Of a stretch of 7,557 nt of DNA, positions 1-6,505 are shown one piece after another. Both the position numbers and the translations under genes were made by a program. The notes beneath the pieces are model-generated. The model was not told the DNA's origin. It did no database searches and saw only the letters and a list, made by a program, of their open reading frames with translations. This stretch comes from RGIG8700 sp964568815 (GTDB taxonomy: Bacteria; Bacillota; Clostridia; RGIG6154). The stretch lies in NCBI GenBank assembly GCA_964568815.1, contig CAZMRY010000071.1, forward strand, positions 1-7,557. Reading direction: 5' to 3'. How positions within the stretch are numbered: position 1 is the first letter of the stretch; the number at the start of each line of letters is the position of its first letter.

Positions 1-3000
1 AGGAAGAATACTTAAAAGATGGAGACACATTATGTGCCGACTATACTCAGACCTTTACATATGATGAAGAACAGGTACTTGGACCGAACCAGCACGAACA
101 TTCAGGTTACCACGTACTTGGATGGACTGATGAGGTAGACGGAATTGAAGCTAAGTATTTAAATTCGGACTATGTAAATGCAGAAAAAGCAGAAGATGTA
201 GCAAAAACAAAGGTTAAAAATCTTACAACTGAAGACGGAAAAGAATTTATCTTCTACACAGTATGGCAGAATAACAATTACTTTGTTGCATATGACGGTA
301 ACGAAGCAACAAGTGGTAATATGGAAAATTCTGAACATATTTACGATGTAAAATCAAATCTTAGCAAAAATACCTACGAAAAAGTAGGTTATGACAACTT
401 CATCGGTTGGAACTTAGTACCAAAGCAGTCAACCTTCTCAACAAGGTCAAGACTTCTTATGGCAGAACCAACAATTACTGCTACATATAAAGATGAAAAC
501 GAAATCCTTAACCTTACAGAAATTTTAGGTGATACAGTTGAAATGATTGCTGTATGGCAGCCTAATACATATTACATAAGATATAATGCCAATGGCGGAA
601 GTGGCTCAATGAGCAATTCAACTTATCTGTATGATGAGGAAAAGGCTCTTAGTGCTAACACCTTTACATACACAGGTCACAACTTCAAAGGATGGGCAGA
701 ATCACCAAACGGAGCAGCTAAGTATTCCGATAAGGACGTTGTTTCAAACTTAACAGCTAAAAACGGAGAGACAGTCGATCTCTATGCAGTATGGGAAGAG
801 ATAAGCTATACAGTTAAGTTTGATGGAAATGGCGGAATCGGTACAATGGATGATATTGGTCCTAAGAAGTACCTTGATGAATTCAATCTTCCTGCAAACG
901 GCTTTGAAAGAGAAGGATATACATTCCTTGGTTGGGCAAAATCAGCAACAGTAAAAGAACCTGACTATAAAGAAAAACAACAGATTTCAAAGCTCTTTGA
1001 TGAAGAAGGAGTACATACTCTTTACGCAATCTGGAAGGCGAACGAATATGTTCTTACATTTGATGTTGGTGAAGGTGAAAAACTTATTCTTACACCTGAA
1101 CTTGAAGCATTAGGCTACTATGAGGAAAATGGCGGAATAAAGGTTAAAGTAACCTACGACAGCACATATCCAACACTTCCAACACCAAAATGGCCAGAAG
1201 ATGCAGAACCACAGATGTATTTCGCAGGATGGAAACTTAATGGAGAAGAGATTGCAACAGGTAAGAAAGTTGAAATCGTTGCTGAAGATGGGGCAACTGT
1301 AACTCTTGAAGCAGACTGGTCAGAAATTTATGTTCATGATGTTATCTTTAAGGACTATACCATAAATGAAGATGGTACAACTACTGACAGAACAGCAAAG
1401 GTAACAAACGGTGAAGCAATTGAAAAGCCTCAGGACCCTGAAAAGACAGGTTATACCTTTAATTTCTGGAGTCTTGAAGAGAAAAACGGAAGTGCTTATG
1501 AGTTTAATCCAGTTAACTATGACAAAGTTACAGAAATTAAACTTTACCCATACTTTACAGCAAATACATATACTGTAAAATATGACGGAAACGGTGCAAC
1601 ATCAGGCTCAACTGTTTCTTCAACTCATACATACGACCAGGAAAGCAACCTTACTAAAAACGGTTTTGTTAAGAAAGGTTATAAGTTCCTTGGTTGGGCA
1701 GGAGACTCATCTGCGATAGTTGCTGATTATACAGATGAAGAGTCAGTATTAAATCTTGCAACAAGCGGTGAAGTAGTGCTTTACGCAGTATGGGAAAGAA
1801 ATGAGTATAAAGTAATTTATGACGGTAACGGTGAAGATTCAGGTACAACAAAATCATCCGTACACATTTATGATGAAGAAAAAAATCTTACAGTTAACGG
1901 TTTTGAAAAGACAGGTTACAGCTTTGAAGGTTGGGCAACAACAGCAAATGCAACAGCACCTGAATATTCAGACGGAGAAAGTGTAATAAATCTTACAACA
2001 GAAACAGAAATCACACTTTATGCAGTATGGAAAGCAAAGACCTTTAAGTTAACATTTGATGTTAGAGAAGGTAAGTCTCTTGAACTTACAGATGAACTTA
2101 CAAATGCAGGTTATTATGTTGACAGTTCTACAGGCAAGATTACAGTTGATGTTGTATATGATGGAGAATATCCAACACTTCCTGTAGCTGAATATGTTGA
2201 TAACACAATGACATTCGGCGGATGGTTTATTGGTGAAGAAGTAATTGTTGAAGGTGACACAGTTACAATACTTCAAGATACAGTGCTTGTTGCTGAATGG
2301 GTAGATAAGCATACTGTGATTTTCCATGATTACTATTATGATAATGGTGCATTTAAATCATTTGTCGACTATGTAGAAGACGGTTCTTATGTTACAAAAC
2401 CTGCTGATCCTGAGTCAGAAAACTTCACATTCGGCGGTTGGTACACAGATGAAAACTGCACAGACGGAAATGAATATGATTTTGCAACAATTATCAACAA
2501 GATTGATGAAGAATATCAGATAATTCACCTCTATCCGAAGTGGCTTGTAACAATAAGCTTCTACTACGGTCCTGAAGCAATTGAAGATGAATTGGTTGCA
2601 GAGGTTGTAGTACCTTATAACACTATTGTTCCTGAAGAAGAAATCCCTGATTCAAGAACAGAATATGGTTACTGGAAGGATGCAAGCGTATCTCAGGTTT
2701 ATGAAGGTGAAGAATACGAACATTTAATTGAGTTCTTGTGGTATGAACCAATGGGCGATGATTATGTACTCTTTGACCAGACAACTCCTGTAACAAAGAG
2801 CAAGGATGTATTCAATCTTGCAAAATATGCATCAATTTATATTGATTCAGATTTTGAGGCACTGAAAGGAGCTGTAGTAAGTACATATTACACAGAGGAA
2901 GAAGCAATCTATGAATCAATTCTTGATGTTATATTCCTTTATGACAACCTTGCGAAAGAGGTTTACGACAAGATTGACCAAAAAGAAAAAGTATTTGACA

Positions 3001-6000
3001 AGCTCATTGAAAAAGGTATTATTGATGAGAATTATAACATTTTAAATCAGGCGGTATTCCTTAAGTTCTCACTTACAGGCGAAGAAAACCTTGAAAGATT
3101 TGTTTATGAAAATGTAGAAAAAGAACTTACTGTTGATGCAAAGGAAAGCATTTCATCTTACCTTAACCACCTTATTGAAAAGAACGACGGTTCTGCAGAA
3201 GAATTCATTAAGGAACTTATTGATTCACTTTTAACAGGTGAAGGTAAGGAAGAAATGAAGAGCGTTCTCGGAGATATGCTCACAGAAATGGTTGACCTTG
3301 AAAAAGATGAATTCATCAAGTATGTGAATAAGTATATTGACAACTCTATTGAGGCGGGCGATACATCAAAGGTTGAAGACCTTATTCATCCGCAGATTGA
3401 AAAGCTCCTTACAGAGGCAATCGCAAAAGACTTTGTAAGAGAAATGAGCAAGGAACAGCTTACAAACTTTGTTAATATCTATGTTGGAACATTAACAGAA
3501 GATGAGCTTAAAGCAGAGGTTAAGACATATATTGACGGACTTACAGAAGAACAGATTGAGGCTGAAGTGGTTGAGTATGTCAGCGGTCTTTCAGATGATG
3601 AAATCAAGACTGAAATCACAGATTACATCAATTCTATGACAGAGGATGAGCTTAAAGCTGAAATTACTTCATATGTTGACGGTATGGATGATGCTGAATT
3701 AAGTGATGCTATCGTAGAATACATCAATACACTTTCAGACGATGACCTTAAGGCTGAAATTAAGACCTATATCACAGGACTTAGCCTTTCGGAGCAGAAA
3801 GCAAAAATCAAAGACTACTTTGGTGAGCTTACAGCTGATGAAATCAAGTCAGAAATCAAAGACTACATCAATGACCTTGATGATGATGGCAAAAAGACAG
3901 AAATCAAGAACTACATTAATGATCTTGATGATGCAGGCAAGAGAACGGAAGTTGAAAAGTATATAGACGGTCTTTCTGATGCAGAAAAAGCTCAGGAAGT
4001 AACATCATATGTTCATGGTATGGAGGACGCAGAATTCGAGGCTGAAATCAATGAATACATTGCAGGTCTTGGAGAGGAGGATGAGTTTAAAGAAGAACTC
4101 AAAAAATACCTTGAAGAAAATGATGAAGAGTATGAAAAGCTTATAAGAGAATGTCTTGGTTATGATATTGATGTAAATATCACAGATCAGGAAAAGGAAG
4201 AACATTTTGTTGATGTTGTAGATTATGTAATCACAACTCCGGGTAAGAAAACCGAGGTTACAGAAAAAGCCGCTTCATACATTACGACAGAAAAGAGAGC
4301 TGAGTATGAAGAAGAAATCATCAATAAGGTAACTGCAAACTTTGACAGCTATACAGACAGTATTGTTGACAAAGCTATGACATCAGACCTTGACAGCTAC
4401 ATTGACAAGGCAGCTGATAAGATACTTGCAGGCGGAAATGTTAACGATTATATCGATGATGTAGTAAACAATATTACCGCAGACTCTGAAACAACCGACA
4501 CTTATGTAGACAAAACTATAGATAAAATCGCAGCAAATCCTGTTAGACTTGATTCATATATCGACAAAGCAATCAATACTATAGTTGGCGATGAAACAGA
4601 GAAAGCAAGCTATGTAGCAGATACAGCTTATTCAATAGCCACAGGCTCAGACAGAGACAGTTATGTAACAAAAGCTGTAAATACTATAGTTTCAGACGAC
4701 GAGCTTAAGGGAGAGTATACAGAAAAAGCTATCGACAACATTGTATATGGTGAAGACAAAGACGAATATGTAACAAAGGCTGTTAAGAAAATCCTTGCAG
4801 GAGAAGACAGAGAAGATTACATAAACAAGACAATTGACCAGATATTTGCTGATGGCAAACAGCAGACATACATCGATAAAGCTGTAAGCAAGATAGTTGA
4901 CAAAACACCTGAAGATTATTCAGATATTGACAAGCATATTGAAAATATGTTTGCAACACCAGAGAAGAAAGCAAAACTTGTTAACTACATCAACGAACAG
5001 TTTATAGAAAATCATGATTTCAGAGAAGCAGTTCTTCCTGAGGCTATCGATATGATATTTGCTAATGAAGAGTCAAAAGCAGAAGTGGTTTCAACAATAG
5101 TTGATTTCGTACTTAATGATGAAGATGCTTTAGCAGAAGTTACAGATATTGCAATTGAAGACCTTATCGAAGATGCAGAGTTCAGAGAACACACAATCGA
5201 CAGAATTGCTGATTATCTTGAACATCATCCTGAAATTATGAAAGAGGTTGTAGAATTTGCAAAAGAGACAGAGCTTGGAGTATTCGTAGACGAATTTGTT
5301 CACGAGCTTATAAACTATGACCAGTTCAAGGTTTATCCCGATAACCTCTTTGTTGCCGAGGCAATCGAAAGAGCACTTGCACTTTATGACTACGACAGCT
5401 TTATGGATGAATTCATTCCTGAAAGATTTGCAGGTCTTATTCCAGACAGCATCTTAAAGCCAATCTATGATGATGCGTTAAATGGTTTCAGTACACAGCT
5501 TCATAGCGCTATAGAAGAAGCAAAACTTGGAAATACTGCATATGTACCAAGCGGTGTAACTGTTAAGTTCAACCCGATTGCAGACATTATTGTTCCTGTA
5601 TTTGACAAATATCTTGAGCTTAAGGAAAAGGCTGAAGATAAGTTAGAGGGCAATGACGGTACAGCCGGAAACATATACGATCACTTCTATGATGAAAACA
5701 AGTATGTAAAAGCCCTTGTAGATTTAATCGCAATTGAAAGCTTCTTAAATGGCGATAAGTCTCTTGCAACAGAAACACATTCAGGCTACTCACTTAAAGA
5801 GTTTGACGATTATTATGAAATCATAAGAAATGCAGCTGCGCTTCTTTCAGATGCAGGTAAGTGGTATGTTGAAAACCTCCCGCAGGATAAGGCAGAAGCT
5901 GCAGAGCAGAAGCTTGCACAGAAGGTAGCTGAATATTTCAACAGCATCCTTGCACTTGTAAATACATACGCTGAAACTAAAGAGCTTCCTTCATATAAAG

Positions 6001-6389
6001 ATGTTCTTGAAATCTTTGAAGGGGATATTCCAGACAGATTCTTTGATAAGTATGAAAGTGCACTGTCAAAGGTTGAAGCAAAAGTAGATGTGGACGGTAA
6101 GATTGAAACTGTTTATAACAAACTTGCAGAAAAGGGTATTGTATCTAAATTCAATACTGTGCTTGATAAGTTTGTAGCAAGCAAGTTCAACCGTGAAATT
6201 ACAGAAGAACAGGTTCCGCTTGTTTACACATTGGTAAGAAGAACTCTCGGTTATGGAGAAGATTCTATAACAGCTGACCATATCTTCAGTGTTATGAATA
6301 AAGTGTTTACTAAGTTCAAAGTTGATGAAAACACATATGTGTTTGAAAGCAATAAGCTCAAGATAACAATTAACAGAGAGTACAGATAA
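1..6389 (+). CDS. Giant InlB B-repeat / helical-repeat surface protein, 5'-partial
   Basis: The frame is open from the first complete codon at 3 to TAA at 6387-6389, giving 2128 visible residues. The ATG at 321 is not the start: codons before it encode another B-repeat ending in TVWQ and the opening strand of the next (NNNYFVAYDGN). Visible residues 1-849 are InlB B-repeat-type domains (recognisable by YDGNG, GY.F.GWA and LYAVW), 850-916 a last divergent beta domain, 917-1148 a helical entry region, 1149-1356 thirteen 16-residue repeats, 1434-1643 YIDKA-type 16-18-residue repeats, 1644-1777 a degenerate helical solenoid, and 1778-2128 a unique C-terminal region. The protein is acidic and has only three visible cysteines. 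No C-terminal LPXTG, transmembrane helix or SLH domain is seen; a signal peptide or anchor could lie in the missing N-terminus. B-repeat proteins are typically secreted or surface proteins, so an adhesin or stalk role is inferred. The exact function is unknown. Confidence 0.93.
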   Translation, partial: EEYLKDGDTLCADYTQTFTYDEEQVLGPNQHEHSGYHVLGWTDEVDGIEAKYLNSDYVNAEKAEDVAKTKVKNLTTEDGKEFIFYTVWQNNNYFVAYDGNEATSGNMENSEHIYDVKSNLSKNTYEKVGYDNFIGWNLVPKQSTFSTRSRLLMAEPTITATYKDENEILNLTEILGDTVEMIAVWQPNTYYIRYNANGGSGSMSNSTYLYDEEKALSANTFTYTGHNFKGWAESPNGAAKYSDKDVVSNLTAKNGETVDLYAVWEEISYTVKFDGNGGIGTMDDIGPKKYLDEFNLPANGFEREGYTFLGWAKSATVKEPDYKEKQQISKLFDEEGVHTLYAIWKANEYVLTFDVGEGEKLILTPELEALGYYEENGGIKVKVTYDSTYPTLPTPKWPEDAEPQMYFAGWKLNGEEIATGKKVEIVAEDGATVTLEADWSEIYVHDVIFKDYTINEDGTTTDRTAKVTNGEAIEKPQDPEKTGYTFNFWSLEEKNGSAYEFNPVNYDKVTEIKLYPYFTANTYTVKYDGNGATSGSTVSSTHTYDQESNLTKNGFVKKGYKFLGWAGDSSAIVADYTDEESVLNLATSGEVVLYAVWERNEYKVIYDGNGEDSGTTKSSVHIYDEEKNLTVNGFEKTGYSFEGWATTANATAPEYSDGESVINLTTETEITLYAVWKAKTFKLTFDVREGKSLELTDELTNAGYYVDSSTGKITVDVVYDGEYPTLPVAEYVDNTMTFGGWFIGEEVIVEGDTVTILQDTVLVAEWVDKHTVIFHDYYYDNGAFKSFVDYVEDGSYVTKPADPESENFTFGGWYTDENCTDGNEYDFATIINKIDEEYQIIHLYPKWLVTISFYYGPEAIEDELVAEVVVPYNTIVPEEEIPDSRTEYGYWKDASVSQVYEGEEYEHLIEFLWYEPMGDDYVLFDQTTPVTKSKDVFNLAKYASIYIDSDFEALKGAVVSTYYTEEEAIYESILDVIFLYDNLAKEVYDKIDQKEKVFDKLIEKGIIDENYNILNQAVFLKFSLTGEENLERFVYENVEKELTVDAKESISSYLNHLIEKNDGSAEEFIKELIDSLLTGEGKEEMKSVLGDMLTEMVDLEKDEFIKYVNKYIDNSIEAGDTSKVEDLIHPQIEKLLTEAIAKDFVREMSKEQLTNFVNIYVGTLTEDELKAEVKTYIDGLTEEQIEAEVVEYVSGLSDDEIKTEITDYINSMTEDELKAEITSYVDGMDDAELSDAIVEYINTLSDDDLKAEIKTYITGLSLSEQKAKIKDYFGELTADEIKSEIKDYINDLDDDGKKTEIKNYINDLDDAGKRTEVEKYIDGLSDAEKAQEVTSYVHGMEDAEFEAEINEYIAGLGEEDEFKEELKKYLEENDEEYEKLIRECLGYDIDVNITDQEKEEHFVDVVDYVITTPGKKTEVTEKAASYITTEKRAEYEEEIINKVTANFDSYTDSIVDKAMTSDLDSYIDKAADKILAGGNVNDYIDDVVNNITADSETTDTYVDKTIDKIAANPVRLDSYIDKAINTIVGDETEKASYVADTAYSIATGSDRDSYVTKAVNTIVSDDELKGEYTEKAIDNIVYGEDKDEYVTKAVKKILAGEDREDYINKTIDQIFADGKQQTYIDKAVSKIVDKTPEDYSDIDKHIENMFATPEKKAKLVNYINEQFIENHDFREAVLPEAIDMIFANEESKAEVVSTIVDFVLNDEDALAEVTDIAIEDLIEDAEFREHTIDRIADYLEHHPEIMKEVVEFAKETELGVFVDEFVHELINYDQFKVYPDNLFVAEAIERALALYDYDSFMDEFIPERFAGLIPDSILKPIYDDALNGFSTQLHSAIEEAKLGNTAYVPSGVTVKFNPIADIIVPVFDKYLELKEKAEDKLEGNDGTAGNIYDHFYDENKYVKALVDLIAIESFLNGDKSLATETHSGYSLKEFDDYYEIIRNAAALLSDAGKWYVENLPQDKAEAAEQKLAQKVAEYFNSILALVNTYAETKELPSYKDVLEIFEGDIPDRFFDKYESALSKVEAKVDVDGKIETVYNKLAEKGIVSKFNTVLDKFVASKFNREITEEQVPLVYTLVRRTLGYGEDSITADHIFSVMNKVFTKFKVDENTYVFESNKLKITINREYR
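561..1559 (+). repeat. Four-domain super-repeat, copy 1
   Basis: This block of 333 codons holds two short B-repeats (561-797, 798-1037), one long LTFDVGEG variant (1038-1322) and one HDVIFKDY variant (1323-1559). The same order and the same subtype-specific residues recur immediately downstream, so the block looks like one half of a segmental duplication. The long variant carries the distinctive GYYEENGG and YPTLPTP segments. Confidence 0.75.
1560..2549 (+). repeat. Four-domain super-repeat, copy 2
   Basis: This block of 330 codons repeats the order of the preceding block: two short B-repeats (1560-1799, 1800-2036), a long LTFDVREG variant with AGYYVDSS and YPTLPVA (2037-2306), and an HTVIFHDYYYD variant (2307-2549). 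The subtype order matches copy 1 one-for-one and the total length differs by only nine bases. This supports duplication of a four-domain unit rather than independent single-domain gains. Confidence 0.75.
2550..2750 (+). other. Divergent terminal beta domain of the giant protein
   Basis: After the last clear B-repeat the protein continues with TISFYYGPEAIEDELVAEVV, then VPYNTIVPEEEIP and YGYWKD, and ends near FLWYEP. The strand pattern, the central G-Y-W and the closing W resemble a B-repeat that has lost its consensus. It sits exactly where the beta half gives way to the helical half, so it may cap the beta array. The assignment rests on weak motif similarity only. Confidence 0.45.
3447..4070 (+). 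repeat. Thirteen tandem 16-residue (48-bp) helical repeats
   Basis: Thirteen consecutive units with no insertion or deletion fill exactly 624 bases. The consensus is (S/T)-(E/D)-D-E-L-K-A-E-I-x-x-Y-I-x-G-L. Examples are TEDELKAEVKTYIDGL, SDDEIKTEITDYINSM and SDDDLKAEIKTYITGL. Ser/Thr or Asp at position 1 and Glu/Asp at position 4 look like a helix N-capping box. Positions 5, 9, 12, 13 and 16 are hydrophobic, and Gly or Asn/Asp near 14-15 ends the helix. Each unit is therefore probably one short amphipathic helix followed by a tight turn. A fourteenth, 17-residue unit (GEEDEFKEELKKYLEEN) follows. The period does not fit a heptad coiled coil. I do not recognise a named family. Confidence 0.85.
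4302..4931 (+). repeat. About twelve tandem 16-18-residue YIDKA-type helical repeats
   Basis: The units follow a (S/D/E/T)-Y-(I/V/T)-(D/T)-K-(A/T)-(I/V/A)-x-x-I pattern, for example SYIDKAINTIVGDETEKA, SYVTKAVNTIVSDDELKG and EYVTKAVKKILAGEDRE. Unit length is mostly 17 or 18 residues, with a shorter first unit and a final unit extended to about 22 residues (TYIDKAVSKIVDKTPEDY and on). The Tyr and the Ala/Ile positions would form one hydrophobic face of a short helix, with a polar loop of variable length. The array differs from the upstream 16-residue array in period and in variable loop length, but one unit contains the signature of that array. Confidence 0.8.
4932..5333 (+). repeat. Degenerate helical solenoid, about 18-residue period
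   Basis: After the YIDKA units the repetition fades but a period of roughly 17-19 residues can still be traced: DMIFANEESKAEVVSTIV, DFVLNDEDALAEVTDIA, DLIEDAEFREHTIDRIA and DYLEHHPEIMKEVVEFAK. Each shows a hydrophobic pair near the start, an acidic middle and a hydrophobic triplet at the end. It is best read as a diverged continuation of the preceding array, perhaps closing the solenoid. The exact limits are uncertain. Confidence 0.55.
5334..6386 (+). other. Non-repetitive C-terminal region of the giant protein
   Basis: About 351 residues run from YPDNLFVAEAIERA to the final NREYR. The region is rich in predicted amphipathic helices (for example YLELKEKAEDKLEG and AEQKLAQKVAEYFNSI) and has no visible tandem repeat. 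The last 70 codons (6108-6317) echo a segment near 2988-3182. The chain ends in a short polar, strand-like stretch without a hydrophobic helix, sorting motif or SLH domain. No family is recognised. Confidence 0.6.
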
Positions 6390-6400
6390 TTTAATAAAAA

Positions 6401-6421
6401 GCCCCCTGCCTGTCAGGGGGC
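6401..6421. terminator. GC-rich intergenic hairpin, T-tract on the minus-strand side
   Basis: GCCCCCTG (6401-6408) pairs perfectly with CAGGGGGC (6414-6421) around the five-base loop CCTGT. On the plus strand the stem is followed by AAGGCAAAAA, not a T-run. Read on the minus strand it is followed by TTTTTATTAAATT, the form of an intrinsic terminator. It lies 11 bases after the stop of the giant gene and 10 bases before the ribosome binding site of the next gene. Termination of minus-strand transcripts is the best sequence-based call; on the plus strand it may act as a 3' end protecting or partly attenuating structure. Confidence 0.6.
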
Positions 6422-6431
6422 AAGGCAAAAA

Positions 6432-6436
6432 GAGGT
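6432..6436 (+). promoter_or_regulatory. Ribosome binding site of the SLH protein gene
   Basis: GAGGT matches the core of the Shine-Dalgarno consensus and lies six bases before the ATG at 6443. It fixes the start used here, which also places a classic signal peptide at the N-terminus. No separate promoter is apparent in the 53-base gap, so co-transcription with the upstream gene is plausible, with the hairpin in between. Confidence 0.8.
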
Positions 6437-6442
6437 ATAAAG

Positions 6443-6505
6443 ATGAAAAAGATTATAGCAATAGTTTTAACAGTATTAATGCTTGCATCTTTTACTGTAA
6501 GTGCA
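6443..6505 (+). other. Signal peptide of the SLH protein
   Basis: The 21-residue N-terminus has a positively charged start (MKK), a hydrophobic core rich in Ile, Val and Leu, and small residues at -3 and -1 (V-S-A) before TEIKF. This is a standard Sec signal with signal peptidase I cleavage. There is no lipobox cysteine, so the protein is not a lipoprotein. Confidence 0.88.

Larger units (their letters stand above)
3..2549 (+). repeat. Array of InlB B-repeat-type beta domains (ten, first one partial)
   Basis: Successive domains end at a Trp- or aromatic-containing strand (TVWQ, IAVWQ, YAVWE, YAIWK, EADWS, YPYFT, YAVWE, YAVWK, VAEWV, YPKWL). Approximate limits are 3-269, 270-560, 561-797, 798-1037, 1038-1322, 1323-1559, 1560-1799, 1800-2036, 2037-2306 and 2307-2549. 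The short type (about 79 residues) carries Y.V.YDGNG near its start and GY.F.GWA in the middle, the hallmark of the Listeria-Bacteroides repeat (Flg_new) family. Two longer members begin LTFDV.EG, and two members begin HDVIFKDY or HTVIFHDY. The first visible domain has a long insertion after GW. Synonymous sites differ widely between copies, so the array is old rather than a recent slippage product. Such domains are beta-grasp-like spacers or binding modules in surface proteins. Confidence 0.9.

Noticed and set aside
2049..2327. Minus-strand open frame of 92 codons
   Set aside because: It lies antisense within B-repeat coding sequence and encodes a Cys/Asn/Ile-rich product typical of shadow frames.
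3870..3905. DLDDDGKKTEIK as a calcium-binding EF-hand or dockerin loop
   Set aside because: It has the D-x-D-x-D-G start, but the hydrophobic residue at position 8 and the acidic residue at position 12 are replaced by Lys. It is better explained as a variant of the 16-residue helical repeat.
3742..3966. Plus-strand open frame of 74 codons inside the 16-residue repeat array
   Set aside because: It is the +1 shadow of the 48-base repeats; its own Lys/Thr/Met-rich periodicity is inherited from the real frame.
3447..4070. Heptad coiled coil
   Set aside because: The hydrophobic spacing repeats every 16 residues, with Gly or other helix-breaking positions at each unit end, so one continuous coiled coil is unlikely.
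3447..4931. CRISPR array or DNA-level satellite
   Set aside because: The periodicity is at protein level: units are contiguous coding sequence with synonymous divergence, without identical repeats or unique spacers.
6066..6428. Minus-strand open frame of 120 codons across the end of the giant gene and the hairpin
   Set aside because: It is antisense to clear coding sequence, its product is Cys/Phe/Ile-rich with no recognisable domain, and it begins inside the hairpin without a ribosome binding site. The open frame is a by-product of codon bias.
6300..6442. Separate promoter for the SLH gene
   Set aside because: I found no well-spaced pair of -35 and -10 boxes; AT-rich matches such as TTAATAAA occur by chance in this composition.
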